From assembly GCA_947471745.1 (NCBI GenBank), contig CANJKZ010000917.1, positions 112,664 to 176,663 on the forward strand: DNA of 64,000 bases, in the 5' to 3' direction. Origin of the DNA: Closterium sp. Naga37s-1. Taxonomy: Eukaryota > Streptophyta > Zygnematophyceae > Desmidiales > Closteriaceae. Shown here in pieces: positions 19,263-30,446 of the stretch. The translations under genes and the position numbers were made by a program. The notes under the pieces were generated by a model. The model was not told the origin of the DNA, did not search any database, and worked only from the letters and a program-made list of their open reading frames with translations. How positions within the stretch are numbered: position 1 is the stretch's first letter; every line of letters starts with the position of its first letter.

Positions 19263-22200
19263 CTACTGTAGCTCACGAGCAAGGAAGTAGCGGAGAGCAA
19301 TGTGCTTCGTTCTATGCTCCAGTCTCTGCTCTCGACACAAGGCCAGCATGGCCTTGTTGTCTACGTACAGCACTGGAGGAGAACGAGGCGGCTCTCCGAG
19401 GTCAGTCAGCAGGTAGGTGAGCCAGCGAAGCTCCTGTGCAGCCATGGCCCCGGCGTAGATCTCAGCCTCACAACTGGAGCCGAGAACAGAAGACGAGCGG
19501 GTAGCCCGCCACGAAACAGAGCCGGAACCAAGGCTGAAGGTGTAACCCTGTGACGACCGCTGCGTAGCCTGGTCGTCAGCCCAAGAAGCGTCTGCGTGCC
19601 CAGTGAGGACCACTGGACTCTGCCCTCCAAGCACAAGCCCCATGCCCGACGTACTGCACAAGTAACGCAACACCCTCTTCGCTGCAGCCATGTGCTCCGG
19701 TCTGTGTCTCCCAGGAGCAACATAGCGTGCGAGAATGCTAAGAGGGTATGCGAGGTCAGGTCGTGTGCAGGTCATCAGGTACATGAGGCAGCCAACAAGC
19801 TCTGGGTACGGGCCACTCGACTCTACGGACTCATCCGAAGGCAGAGCTGAGAGCGAGTGGCGAGTAGGCAGAGGAGTGGCCTGAGGCGAGGAGTACGTGA
19901 AGCCGAAGCGCTGAAGGACCTGCTGCACCATGTGTGACTGAGTCAGGGTAATGGTGCGGCGTGCTCTGTCCCGGGTGATCTGCAAGCCAAGGTAGCTGCG
20001 CAGTTCACCCAGGTCTGTGCACGTGTGTCTCTTCTGCAGCTCGGACTTCACGTGGGCGAGTCCAGCAGTGTCAGCTGTGGCAAAGACCAAGTCGTCGACG
20101 TACACGAGGATGTAGAACGGCGGCAAAGAAGTGTCGGTGCGCAGAAACAGCGACGGGTCGGCAGTAGAGGGAGCAAACCCAAGAGCCGCAAGTTTAGTCC
20201 TCAGTGTGTCGTGCCACTCACGCGGTGCCTGGCGGAGACCGTAGACTGGCCGCCGGAGGCTCCACTGGGTGCCAGGAGGAAAAGACCCAGTGAAGCCAGG
20301 TGGGCGACGCAGCCAGATCTCCTCGTGCAGGCTGCCCTGCAAGAAAGCAGTGCTGAAGTCAAGAGAGTGCAGCTCGTAGTCGCGGTGAGCAGCTATGTGC
20401 AGCAGTACCCGAAGAGTGGTCATCTTCGGGGTGGGAGAGAAGGTCTGAAAGTAGTCAACTCCCTGCCGCTGACTGAAGCCACGAGCCACGTAACGCGCCT
20501 TGAAGACAGGCGGAGAACCCGGCGGCCGCTTCACCCTGAAAATCCACATGCCACTGACGATGTTCGCCCCAGGCGGGGGAACCTCGTCAACGTAGGTACC
20601 TGTGGACTTCCAGGAAGCCATCTCTGTGTCCATAGCTGCCTGCCACTGAGAGGAGTAGGGACCCTCTATCGCCTCCGCGTAAGAGCGCGGAGTCGGGATG
20701 TCAAGTGCATCCGGGTCTCCCTCAGGGGTAAGCAGTACGGACACGAGATGAGGTGAAGCAGCAGCCAAACACTGGAACTCCTCCTGCCTGTCCTCAAGGA
20801 CGTCCGTGCCAAGGGCACACTCACCCCCGACGGACGGAGGACAGACAGACTCAGACTCAGCGACAAGACAAGCAGCGTAGTCTAGACGACAGCGAGCAGC
20901 AAAGTCGACGAGCTCAGCAACTAGGGCAGACGCAGCAGTGGACGCAAAGGAAGGGTCAGTGACAACAGTAGCAAGGAGACGCGTGACAGTAGGACTGGCA
21001 GCACGAAGAGAGTCCGACTCTGGGTCGGGAAGAGCAGGAAGAGAGGACTCAGGAGGAGAAGGCAAAGGGGCACGCAGAGGAGCAGTGGACGGACGCAGAG
21101 ACATCCGGTGCGTGCCAGGGACAGGAGGAGGACGCTGACGCGAACCACGACCACTAGCGCGAGCAGTACGGACAGGCGACGCAGGACGCGACGCAGGCTC
21201 ACGACGCTCAGCAAGACCTCCAGTAGGACCAGTGTAGGGAGAAGGAGCGGGCAGTGGGGAGGTCGGCTGTAACTGTAACTGTGACAGGACAGGCTGTGGA
21301 CTCTCTAAGGGAGGAGGAGGGCCAGTAGAAGGCGGGAGACCAAGAACCTGCTGAAGGAGCGGAACGAAGTACGGCCGAGGCCGCGCGGCGACTCCAGACA
21401 CAGCAGGGACAGCACCAGTACCCCAAGCGGCAGCACCAGCGCCAGCAGCAACTCCAGCTCCAGTACCTCCAGCAGCACCAGTAGCACCCCCAGCAGGCCC
21501 GCCTCCAGGACCGACAGCAGTAGCCTCAGCGTCAACACCCTCAGCAGCTCCAGCTCCAGTCGTACCCGCAGGCCCAGCAGCTCCAGTACTCCCAGTACGA
21601 GCACCTCCGGGACCCGCGGCACCAGCACACTCAGTAGCCGAAGAACCTCCAGCTCCAGCAGCACGCCTCCAGCGCCGGGCAAACCACTCGCGCAACTCCT
21701 GTGGAGAGAGTGGCTCCCGCCGAGACGAAGCACCCGGAGAACCTCCAGGCTCAGCACCGCCAGACGCCACACAAGCAGGCCCAGCTCCCTCAGGCTCCAC
21801 ACCCCCAGGCCCAGCACCTCCAGGCGTAGCACCCCCAGGCTCAGCACCCCCAGGCTCAGCACCTCCAGTAGTAGCACCTCCAGGCTCAGCACCCCCAGGC
21901 TCAGCACCCCCAGTAGTAGCACCCTCAGGCTCAGCACCCCCAGACGTAGCACCCACACGCTCAGCACCCCCAGAGTCAGCACCCCCAGGCTCAGCACCCT
22001 CAGCAGCACCAGAGTCACCAGTAACCTCGACAGGCTCGACTGCGTCTACCTGGGACACACCTGAAGGGGCAGGACCCTGAGGGGGGAGGGGGTCTACCGG
22101 GGGGGGACCTGGCACAAGGAAGAGCGGTGGTGGGGGGAGGGACGGAGTGCGGTAGGGGAAGAGGCGGTAGTAGGGGACCGACTCGTCAAACGTGACGTCC

Positions 22201-25064
22201 TGGGAGGACAGGACACGGCGAGAGGTGGGGTGGTAGAACTGCCACCCTGGCGCGTCAGGGGGGAAGCCAAGGAAGACGCAAGGAGCAGCACGAGGGGACA
22301 GCTTGTCCGCAGACAAGTCGCGGACAAACGCCCGAGATCCCCAGACACGGAACGCAGACGCATCGCCAACCTTCCCCGTCCACAGCAAAGCAGGGGAGGT
22401 CTCCGGTCTGGAGACCCTAGGGTGAAGGTTGATCTGATGCGCCGCGTACCGAACCGCAAACGGCCACAGAAAATGGGGGGCAGCCGCATGCATCATGGAC
22501 GTACGGGCGACGTCCATGACCATGCCAATGCGGCGCTCAGCAATCCCATTTTGCTGTGGAGAGTCCGGAAGCGTGAAGGTCTGGCGGATGCCTCGTGCTC
22601 GACAGTAGGCTCGCAGAAGGCCAGAGGAGAACTCTCCACCTCTGTCAAAGTGCAGACGCAGAACAGGAAAGTCCGAACCGAAGCTCTGCCTGAGCTGGAG
22701 ACGAGCTGCGCGGATCCAGTCGATCAACACCTCAGTGACATCACCCTTGCTGCGCAAGGGGAAGACTGTGGTGTAACGCGAGTAGTCGTCAACCACCAGC
22801 AGGAAGTAGCGCTCGTGACCCTGTCCACGGACGCGGGCCGGGCCCCACACGTCCATGTGAAGCGTCTGCAGCGGGGCCTCTGTCGGAGGAAACTGGGAGG
22901 AGTGAGGGGCAGCCCGCTGCCGCCCCTCGACACAGGGGACGCAGGTAGGGCCAGGCCCCGGAGGAAGGGGAGGGAGGGACCGGGGAAGACCAGAGACAAG
23001 GACACGGGAGGCCATGCCTCGGAGACGAAGCAGGGAGGGGTGACCAAGGCGGTGGTGCCAGAGGAGAGTCTCGTGGGACAGGAGGCGACACGAACAGGGG
23101 GCAGACTCAGGACCAGACCTGGACGCTGCAGCAAACACCTGACCTGACGCAGCTACCTGACCAGACGCAGTGACTGGAGGAGACGCAGTGGTCAGGGTGT
23201 ACAGGCTCGACCCCGGCCGACGGGTAAACGTGGCCAGGTGTCGGCCAGTCCGAGCGTCCGTGCAGTGGGTCACCCGCTGACTCCCAGGAGTGAACTGGTG
23301 AACCCCCGCATCCTGTAGGTCAGCACCACTCACCAAGTTCGTAGAGAACGAGGGGAGGTAAAGACCAGACAGGGTGCCAGAGGGGGCCGCCGGACACGGG
23401 AGGACAGTGGAGAAGTGAGCAAGGACAGGACCCCCAGAGGGGTCTGCCGTAGAGACCGCAACTGGCCGGCCAAGCGGCGTGAGTGTGGTGCGGTCTCGAA
23501 AGAAGGAGCGAGAAGCCCCCGAGTCAAGGGTGAAGGTGTGGGAGGCCGAGGCCGACGCAGAACCTGAGAGAGCAGACTCACCAGCACCTGAGGGAGCAGA
23601 CGCACCTAGAGCAGCAGCCTCGCTAGCACCTAGAGCAGCAGCCTCACCAGTACCTAGAGCAGCAGTCTCAATGCCCGGGTCGGGCGGAAAACACCGGTAA
23701 CAGTCACCCTCATCACTAATAGTCACAGTATACATGGCAGCAAGAATAGCATCAAATTCAAGGTCAAAGACAGCCACACCCGCCCTAGACAGCTCACCCC
23801 AGCGGGGGATCTCAGTGGCCTCAGGGAACTGGTGACGCCAAGCGTCCGTCAGGCGGCCAAAGCAGCGCTGGGTGGAGTGCGCACCCCCGCACTGCTCACC
23901 CGCGCGGTCGCCGGTGCGGAGGACGTAGGTGCACGGACCAGTACCCCCACCCCTCTGGCGTGCAGCGTACCACTCACGGAGCTGCTGAGGGGAGGGGATG
24001 TCACGAGTGCGCTGCTGCTGCTGCTGCTGCTGCTGGCGCTGACCACCACCGGAGCCGACTCTCTGCGCAGCGCCACCCCGACCAGCTCCACCTCCTCCGC
24101 CGCCTCCTCCTCCACCGCCGCCACCTCCGCTCCCACCGCCACCGCCGCCGCCGCCTCCGCCTCCACTGCCACCACCGACACCTCCACCCCCGCCACCACC
24201 CCCACCGCCACCCCCACCCCCTCCACCGCCTCCACCGCTGCCTCCACCGCCCCCGCTAGCTCCTCCAGTGCCCCTGCCCCCCTTGCCCTTGCCAGGGCGG
24301 CGTCTCCCGCTAGGGGTAGACGCCGCACCGACCGACTCAAGCCCAACGAGGTCGGCCGCAGCAGCAGAGGCAACAGAGGGCAAAAGGGGGGAGGGGGAAC
24401 ACCCCTCAAAGATGGGGGTGCGAGGGTCACCACGAGAGGCTCCTACAGCTACTATGCTCTTCTCTGCTGCTAGGAGGGACTTCTCGAGGAGGTCAACGGT
24501 GAGAGTGGTGGGGCAAACAGAGAGGAAGTGGTCCCTGACTACGCGAAGGGAGTCAGGGAGCCGGGTGACTATGTAGTAGAGGGTGATGTACATGGGGGGG
24601 GGGTTCTTGGCGCAGAACTCTGCAGGAAGCGCAGCGCGGTAGCGAGTGTCACTAGTGCGGAGGTGCGTAATGAGGTCAGCGACTGTGGGAAAGGCAGCAA
24701 GGTCAGGGAAGAGGTACGGTAGCATGAGGCGGCTAAGTGCAGCAGTGGCAGGGGAGGAGTAGCGCGCAGCTACAGCGTCGTACAAGGTCTGAGCACTCTT
24801 GTACTGGCTAAAGTGCGCACGCTCAGAGGTAGGTAGGTGGCGACGCACAGCAAGACGTGCAGCAGCATCGCGCGTGGCCCACTGGGAGCGAACAGTGGCG
24901 TCAGCAGCAGCAGCGGGGGCAGGAGAGGCACCAGAAGTGAGGTCAAAGAGGGAGAGGCCGTCTGCCCTGTCGCACTGTAAGAAAAGCTGCAGGTCATCTA
25001 TCCAGACGTCAAAGTCAATGGCCCGACCCTCAGCGTCAAAAGCGAGGACACTAGGGGTAGCCAT
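19263..25064 (-). CDS. Copia-1 gag-pol polyprotein, truncated by one nonsense codon
   Basis: 1933 codons in one frame. Order: copia-type gag (MATPSVLAFDAEGRAIDFDV), a long Gly tract, a Gln tract, an unusual Cys/His segment (CTYVLRTGDRAGEQCGGAH), protease FTLDSGASRSFF, integrase (H..LGH, CVPC, then D-D35-E with DRGGEF), a repetitive Gly/Ala/Pro/Glu linker, RT with FKARYVARGFSQ and YVDDLVFA, and RNase H. The frame ends after FLARELQ at a TAG where sister copies have CAG, so about 50 C-terminal residues are lost; these include the end of RNase H. The integrase has HFDRGGEF where the sisters have HSDRGGEF. Confidence 0.93.
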   Translation of the reverse strand: MATPSVLAFDAEGRAIDFDVWIDDLQLFLQCDRADGLSLFDLTSGASPAPAAAADATVRSQWATRDAAARLAVRRHLPTSERAHFSQYKSAQTLYDAVAARYSSPATAALSRLMLPYLFPDLAAFPTVADLITHLRTSDTRYRAALPAEFCAKNPPPMYITLYYIVTRLPDSLRVVRDHFLSVCPTTLTVDLLEKSLLAAEKSIVAVGASRGDPRTPIFEGCSPSPLLPSVASAAAADLVGLESVGAASTPSGRRRPGKGKGGRGTGGASGGGGGSGGGGGGGGGGGGGGGGGGGVGGGSGGGGGGGGGGGSGGGGGGGGGGGGGGAGRGGAAQRVGSGGGQRQQQQQQQQRTRDIPSPQQLREWYAARQRGGGTGPCTYVLRTGDRAGEQCGGAHSTQRCFGRLTDAWRHQFPEATEIPRWGELSRAGVAVFDLEFDAILAAMYTVTISDEGDCYRCFPPDPGIETAALGTGEAAALGASEAAALGASAPSGAGESALSGSASASASHTFTLDSGASRSFFRDRTTLTPLGRPVAVSTADPSGGPVLAHFSTVLPCPAAPSGTLSGLYLPSFSTNLVSGADLQDAGVHQFTPGSQRVTHCTDARTGRHLATFTRRPGSSLYTLTTASPPVTASGQVAASGQVFAAASRSGPESAPCSCRLLSHETLLWHHRLGHPSLLRLRGMASRVLVSGLPRSLPPLPPGPGPTCVPCVEGRQRAAPHSSQFPPTEAPLQTLHMDVWGPARVRGQGHERYFLLVVDDYSRYTTVFPLRSKGDVTEVLIDWIRAARLQLRQSFGSDFPVLRLHFDRGGEFSSGLLRAYCRARGIRQTFTLPDSPQQNGIAERRIGMVMDVARTSMMHAAAPHFLWPFAVRYAAHQINLHPRVSRPETSPALLWTGKVGDASAFRVWGSRAFVRDLSADKLSPRAAPCVFLGFPPDAPGWQFYHPTSRRVLSSQDVTFDESVPYYRLFPYRTPSLPPPPLFLVPGPPPVDPLPPQGPAPSGVSQVDAVEPVEVTGDSGAAEGAEPGGADSGGAERVGATSGGAEPEGATTGGAEPGGAEPGGATTGGAEPGGAEPGGATPGGAGPGGVEPEGAGPACVASGGAEPGGSPGASSRREPLSPQELREWFARRWRRAAGAGGSSATECAGAAGPGGARTGSTGAAGPAGTTGAGAAEGVDAEATAVGPGGGPAGGATGAAGGTGAGVAAGAGAAAWGTGAVPAVSGVAARPRPYFVPLLQQVLGLPPSTGPPPPLESPQPVLSQLQLQPTSPLPAPSPYTGPTGGLAERREPASRPASPVRTARASGRGSRQRPPPVPGTHRMSLRPSTAPLRAPLPSPPESSLPALPDPESDSLRAASPTVTRLLATVVTDPSFASTAASALVAELVDFAARCRLDYAACLVAESESVCPPSVGGECALGTDVLEDRQEEFQCLAAASPHLVSVLLTPEGDPDALDIPTPRSYAEAIEGPYSSQWQAAMDTEMASWKSTGTYVDEVPPPGANIVSGMWIFRVKRPPGSPPVFKARYVARGFSQRQGVDYFQTFSPTPKMTTLRVLLHIAAHRDYELHSLDFSTAFLQGSLHEEIWLRRPPGFTGSFPPGTQWSLRRPVYGLRQAPREWHDTLRTKLAALGFAPSTADPSLFLRTDTSLPPFYILVYVDDLVFATADTAGLAHVKSELQKRHTCTDLGELRSYLGLQITRDRARRTITLTQSHMVQQVLQRFGFTYSSPQATPLPTRHSLSALPSDESVESSGPYPELVGCLMYLMTCTRPDLAYPLSILARYVAPGRHRPEHMAAAKRVLRYLCSTSGMGLVLGGQSPVVLTGHADASWADDQATQRSSQGYTFSLGSGSVSWRATRSSSVLGSSCEAEIYAGAMAAQELRWLTYLLTDLGEPPRSPPVLYVDNKAMLALCREQRLEHRTKHIALRYFLARELQ

Positions 25065-25134
25065 GACAGCAGTAGACTAGCAGCGCAAACAGTAGGGTGA
25101 GGGCAGTGCTGTGAAAGGGGCGCTGCTCTTACCG

Positions 25135-25910
25135 GACAGGGCGGCTCGGGTGGCTCGGCTGTAGGGCGGCTCGGCGGCTCGGTTGCTGGGCGGCTCGGCG
25201 GCTCGGCTGCTGGGCGGCTCGGCGGCTCGGCTGCTGGGCGGCTCGGCGGCTCGGCTGCTGGGCGGCTCGGCTGCTGGGCGGCTCGGCTGCTGGGCGGCTC
25301 GGCTGCTGGGCGGCTCGGCGGCTGGGCGGCTTGGCTGCTGGGCGGCTCGGCGGGGCCGCTGAGAGGGCGGCGTCCGGGGCCGCTGGGAGGAGGCGGCGGG
25401 GCCGCTGAGAGGAGGCGGCGGGGCCGCAAAGGTAGGTGGCGGGGCCGCAGGTAGGTGGCGGGGCCGCTAGTAGGTGGCGGGGCCGCATGTAGGTGGCGGG
25501 GCCGCTGGTAGATGGCGGGGCCGCACAGGCAAGTGGCGGGGCCGCGGAGGTAGGTGGCGGGGCCACACAGGTAGGTGGCGGGGCCGCGGAGGTAGGTGGC
25601 GGGGCCGCACAGTGAGGTGGCGGGGCCGCGAAGGTAGGTGGCGGGGCCGCACAGGTAGGTGGCGGGGCCGCGGAGGTAGGTGGCGGGGCCGCACAGGTAG
25701 GTGGCGGGGCCGCGAAGGTAGGTGGCGGGGCCGCACAGGTAGGTGGCGGGGCCGCGGAGGTAGGTGGCGGGGCCGCACAGTTAGGTAGCGGGGCCGCGAA
25801 GGTAGGTGGCGGGGCCGCACAGGTAGGTGGCGGGGCCGCGGAGGTAGGTGGCGGGGCCGCACAGGTAGGTGGCGGGGCCGCGAAGGTAGGTGGCGGGGCC
25901 GCGTAAGGTG
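25135..25910 (-). repeat. Two GC-rich tandem arrays in the copia-1 leader
   Basis: Near the ATG (25135-25350) the minus strand repeats GAGCCGCCCAGCAGCC-type units of about 16 bp. Further upstream (25420-25910) it repeats GCGGCCCCGCCACCTACC with an alternating short tail (TTCGCG, TGTGCG or TCCGCG), about 21 bp. The same two arrays, in the same order, precede gag in the other copia copies. Confidence 0.95.
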
Positions 25911-27645
25911 GCGATGGGCGCGACGGGCGCGACGGGCGCGACAGGCGCGACGGGCGCGACGGGCCTAAAGGGCGGCGCGAAGGGCCGTAGGGGCGGCGTG
26001 ACTCGGGCCGGAGCAAAACGCGCTCCGGGCAGGAAAAAAAAAATAATTTCGTGGTGGTGGGCCCTAGGAATCGTTCCCACTAGGGAACCTGCTCGATACC
26101 ATGAGAAGAAACGAGGAATGAAATGACTAAGTGAAAGTTGGGTACAAAAAGCAAACCCTAGAAAACTGTACCCCATATGTGCCACCCCACTATAGCCTAC
26201 AGTAGCTATGTCATATAAATCTGACACCTGCATGGTCTTGATTTTCGCCGGGTCGATTTTAATGCCGTCGCGTGAGATGACGTGCCCCAAAAACTCCAAC
26301 TCCTGCTTGAAAAACTCGCACTTAGAGCCCTTGGTGATGAGTCGGTTCTCTTGCAGCCGCTTAAACACTGCATCCAGGTCGCGGAGGTGCTGCTCCCGTG
26401 TCTTGCTAAAAATCAGGATATCGTTCAAGTAGACGATGACACATCGGTCTAGAAGATCCCGAAAAACCCTGTTCATGGTGAGTTGAAATGTCGAAGGCGC
26501 GTTCGTGAGGCCGAAAGGCATCACTGTAAATTCGTAACTCCCGTAGCGTGTGCGAAACGCAGTCTTGTGACAATCGTTGGCGAAGACTCGAATCTGGTGG
26601 TAACTGCCACGTAAGTCAATCTTCGAGAAATATCGAGCGCCGCGAAGTTGGTCGAGGAGATCGTCGGTGCGTGGGATTGGATAGCGAGACTTGATGGTGA
26701 CCCGGTTCAGCGCGCGGTAGTCGATACACATGCGAAGCCCGTCGTCTTTCTTCGGAGTGAACAGTCGTGGTGCTGCGAAGGGAGATGTGCTGGCCCGAAT
26801 GAACCCTTTCTCCAACAGTGCGTCAATTTGACCTCGCAGTTCCTCGAGTTCCGGCTGGGTCAACCGCCACTGTGTCCGAACAGTCGGCTGCGCGCCAGGT
26901 TCCAACTGGAATTTGTGGTCCTCACGTCTCTCGGGTGGCAGTCCAGGTGGCAGGTCGTCGGCGAAAATGTCGGGGTACTGTTGAATCAGCTCTGCTAAAT
27001 CCGGCGGTACAGCTGCACATAGCTTCTCGATGTCCTTTCCATCGGTGTCAACTGCCAACTCGCGTAAGCAGACAGCGAACAGCTGCGCGCCCTTGTTGAA
27101 GTGGCGAGCTATAGTGATGGCTTTGACGCACGGGACTTGGATGTAGTCAGGTGTCCATGCAGGCAGCTTAATTAGCCCCTCGTGCGTGTTGATACTGCAT
27201 GACCCCATTGTCCAGTCGATGACGGGGTTGTGCCGTCGCAGCCAATCACGTCCCAGCAGCACGTCGCAGCCGTCCAGCGTCGTTGCGAGGAACTTCATGC
27301 TGAAGCCGAAATATTCGCCGTATTCGATCCAGACCGTCCGTGTTTCTTCCGTTATCGCCAGAGGCGTCCCATCCACGAGGCGGGCGTCAATTTCGGGCAG
27401 ACACCTGTCAAGTTGCAGCTTGCATTTTTTTGCGCTCGCCAAATTGAAGAGGCTATGGCTGGCCCCTCCATCGACGAACATTTTCAAGTTATTTTTTAAC
27501 ACCTTGCCAGCGACCAGCACAGGGTGATCCACATGTGTATCCCCGTTATTCGGCCGAGTGCGATCAATTGCATGAATCAGAACCACGACTCAGTGGGGAT
27601 GGTGGGGTTCGGGCGACGGAGCATAGTTAGTAAAGGGCTCGCTAA

Positions 27646-30341
27646 TTACTGACTCTTCCCATTTCCCTGCTCCTTCTTGTCGTTCCCCGTCAGCGGCGTT
27701 TTCTCGTGGCAGTCTTTCATGTAGTGACCCGTCTTCCCACACCGGTAATACGGTCCCTTAGGAGGGCGGTCGGGTGTATGGACGGCGTTGATTGTGGCCC
27801 GATGGGTCTGGCCACGAAAGCGGTTTCCATCCCAGGAAGCTGCTCTCGCGTACTGCATCAGCGCATCTGTTGACTCCGCCAGCTGTACTGCTTCAAGAAA
27901 TGATGTCGGGCGGCCCCTGCGAACCTCGTACTGTATCTCGTATTTGAGGCCGCTGATATATTTATCCAACCGCTCAGCTTCCGACATATCATCAACTTGG
28001 TCGGCGAGGCCCATAAATGACGCCGTGTAGTCTTGGACAGGAGCCATCTGCGACCATGCACGCAGCTTCATGCGAGCTTGCTCCAAGGCGGATACGTGCT
28101 CGAAGCGATCTCGTAAGGCTGCGCCCCACTCCTTCCACTCCTTCCACGAAGCGATCTCATCTTAGTCACTCCGAAGATCGGTTCTGCCACTTGATTAGTC
28201 ACTGTTGAGGTCCCGTCTGCCGCATGCGTCACACCTGTCGGCGTCCCCGTTTCCAAGGTTCGGCGCCACCACTCAAGCGCTGCACCTCGAATAAGCGAAA
28301 CCGCGTAATTAATATGCGTGGCATCTGTGAAGATAAGCAGTAGAAGAAGGCGCCATAGCTAGGAAAGCCCTAGCTAGGCAAGAAACAGTTTAGGCAAAGA
28401 AGGAGAGGGTTGCACTAGCAAGAATGAGGATACAAATAGCAAACCCTAGAAGGGTTGTACTCGCTATAGAGCACCCCACTACAGGCTAGAGCATAATATT
28501 CTGACACACCCCCATAGCCAAAGTGGGGTGTAATCAGCAGAGCAAGCAAAGCAGAACAAGCTCAGGGTGGATCACAATGTCACCACACATTCTGAGCACA
28601 AGTTCAGGAAGCAATAGTTTAAAGTTCACAATTATGAGCAAAGCTAGTGGTAGTCACAACGGGCAAGTGAGGAGGAGGAGGGACAGTGAGAGGAGAGGAA
28701 ATAGGAGGCGACGGCTGAAGCTGCAGACACACGGGCAACAGGAGGCACACTGGCACAGCGGCTACCGGAACAGCGCTCCGGACTACTGGAGTAACTGGCC
28801 CCGCGGCTAAAAGTAGCGGCAGACGAGCAACGGACCCACGGGCGACTGGCACAGGTGGCTACGACTGGGCTACCGGAGCAACTCCCCGGACTACAGGTGC
28901 TGCTGGCGACACGACGGCAACCTCCGTTCAACCTCCCCCAAACAGTACCACCCCCCCTGACACACACCCCCTGCTTCACCCCTAGCTCCACTCCCCCTTC
29001 ACCCCCCCTTAGTACCACTCCGACGGCTCCAACAGGTCCACCCCCCTTCAGCGGCAGCTGCAGCACAGGGAGACGGAGGAGGAGGAGGAGCAGGGAACGG
29101 CACACAGAAGCTGCACCCCCATACCCCCCACCCCCAAACCCTAATCCAGGAGAACGGGCAGAAGGAGGGGTGGGGCGCCTTCAGAAGCACGGGGGACAGC
29201 GGGGAGGACAGGGGCAGCGAAGAACGGGCCGCCCACGGGCCTGGCACAGCCTCCCGAACCGCGCGCAGGCGGCCCGAGCCGCGCGCGGGCCTGGCGCAGT
29301 CCGTACGGGCCGCGCGCGGGCCTGGCGCAGCCCGTACGGGCCGCGCGCCGGCTGTACGGGCCGCGCGCAGGCCACGACGGGCGACGGGGGGCGACGCGCG
29401 GGTCCCCGTCGCCCGTCGTAGCGCCTCCTGGGGGCGACGCGCCGAGTGACGGGGCAGAAACCCGTCGCGCGCCTCGGGGCGCACGGCGGGCAGAAAACCG
29501 CCGCGCGCCTCGGGGCGCACGGCGGGCAGAAAACCGCCGCGCGCCTCGGGGCGCACGGCGGGCTGAAAAACCCTAATTTCGACGCCGCGCACCACGGGGC
29601 GCGCGGCGGACAGGGAGTAGCAGTAGCAGCGGAAGCAGTGAGGTGGGGCCCACAGGCCAGGAGCATATCGCTCTGATACCTTGTGAAGATAAGCAGTAGA
29701 AGAAGGCGCCATAGCTAGGAAAGCCCTAGCTAGGCAAGAAACAGTTTAGGCAAAGAAGGAGAGGGTTGCACTAGCAAGAATGAGGATACAAATAGCAAAC
29801 CCTAGAAGGGTTGTACTCGCTATAGAGCACCCCACTACAGGCTAGAGCATAATATTCTGACAGCATCGTCATTAACTCCTGCTGCAATGAAGAAGACCCC
29901 GACCCCGAACAGCCACCCCTTTACTGTAACCGTCTTGTCCGTAGGATTAAACGGGGGCGGGTTGACGGGCTTGATCTTGATCGTCGTTACTGCAACTGGC
30001 GCTGCTGCCGCTCGCTGCCTATCCTCCTCTTCGAAGTCACGTGTGAGCGCGTCCAAGGGATTGCTCACCGCTTGACTGTTGCCCTCGCCTTCGTCCTCGG
30101 GCGGCACCTGACGCGCTTCACCTCGCGTCTGGCGCAGCTCGGCGTTTTCTTCACGCAGTGTTGTCACTTCCGCCATTAACGACTTCATGCTGTCCTGTAT
30201 TTCTGCCACTTGCGCCATCAATCTGTTAGCCGCCTCCTGATCCATGTGCCTAGCGCTACGTCTGGTGGGCAATCGGGTATCCGTAGCCTTCAGGCAAGTG
30301 AAAACACGAACAATCGGAGTCGGGTAGGATTGAATTAACAA
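27646..30341 (-). pseudogene. Gypsy gag, interrupted and frameshifted
   Basis: The N-terminal part (30243-29863, MDQEAANRLMAQVAE, coiled-coil rich) is split from the rest by the 1.5 kb LTR element. The continuation at 28325-28165 includes the typical RGAALEWWRR block. A frameshift lies near 28165, where the EWKEWGAALRDRF stretch continues in another frame. The 3' part (28086-27646) carries a nucleocapsid knuckle YRCGKTGHYMKDC in which the first Cys of CCHC is Tyr. Gag would not be made intact. Confidence 0.85.
28326..29862 (-). mobile_element. Non-autonomous LTR element (TRIM/LARD-like), nested in gypsy gag
   Basis: Two apparently identical 181-bp LTRs (28326-28506, 29682-29862) are flanked by the target duplication GCATC (28321-28325, 29863-29867). 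The primer site GGTATCAGAGCGATATGC and polypurine tract GGCTATGGGGGTG are present. The 1.17 kb interior has no gag or pol frame. It contains three 36-bp repeats (29461-29572, GCGCGCCTCGGGGCGCACGG) and GC-rich repeats at 29228-29350. The region next to the PPT (CAGGGTGGATCACAATGTCA) matches the copia elements of this window, so copia proteins probably mobilised it. Confidence 0.93.
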
Positions 30342-30446
30342 TCCCTGCAGCCAACCGTCGTGTAGTCACTAAACTAGCCACACCCTATGCCACGAAACTA
30401 CCCTCGGAAAAGCGGGGTGAACTAGGAAAGTAGCTCTGATACCAGG

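Larger units (their letters stand above)
18783..26226 (-). mobile_element. Ty1/copia element 1, nested in the gypsy RT
   Basis: 125-bp LTRs at 18783-18907 and 26102-26226 differ at one base. They are flanked by the target duplication CCTGC (18778-18782 and 26227-26231). A primer site TGGTATCGAGCAGG follows the 5' LTR, and a polypurine tract CTATGGGGGTG precedes the 3' LTR. The leader between PBS and ATG has two GC-rich tandem arrays. The insertion is young by LTR identity. Confidence 0.96.
16712..27586 (-). pseudogene. Gypsy pol (protease, RT, RNase H, integrase, chromodomain), interrupted by a copia element
   Basis: 27586-26227 encodes a protease (FVDGGASHSLF) and the RT first half, including RMCIDYRALNRVTIKSRYP. 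The RT catalytic box reads VIVYLNDILIFS: the first Asp of the YxDD motif is Asn (codon AAC). The frame is cut at KTMQ by the copia insertion and resumes at 18782 with EWKSSTNVTELQSFLGFVNY, then RNase H. In-frame TGA stops occur near 18138, 17889 and 17582. The integrase core (MDFVTGMPA) and a C-terminal chromodomain (VDFLIRWNDRTSEDDTW) mark a chromovirus. The Asn and the stops make it inactive; all are transitions. Confidence 0.9.

Noticed and set aside
22094..23605. Long frames antisense or out of phase to the copia polyproteins (also 39478-40230, 41418-40501, 60506-59589)
   Set aside because: They are shadows of GC-rich pol coding sequence, occur at the same places in each copy and contain no independent motif.
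25129..26016. Pro/Ala-rich proteins in the copia leaders (also 38453-39427, 54137-55053, 56778-57650)
   Set aside because: They come from the GC-rich tandem arrays upstream of the gag ATG. Frames and lengths vary between copies, so they are treated as leader repeats. Small upstream frames cannot be excluded.
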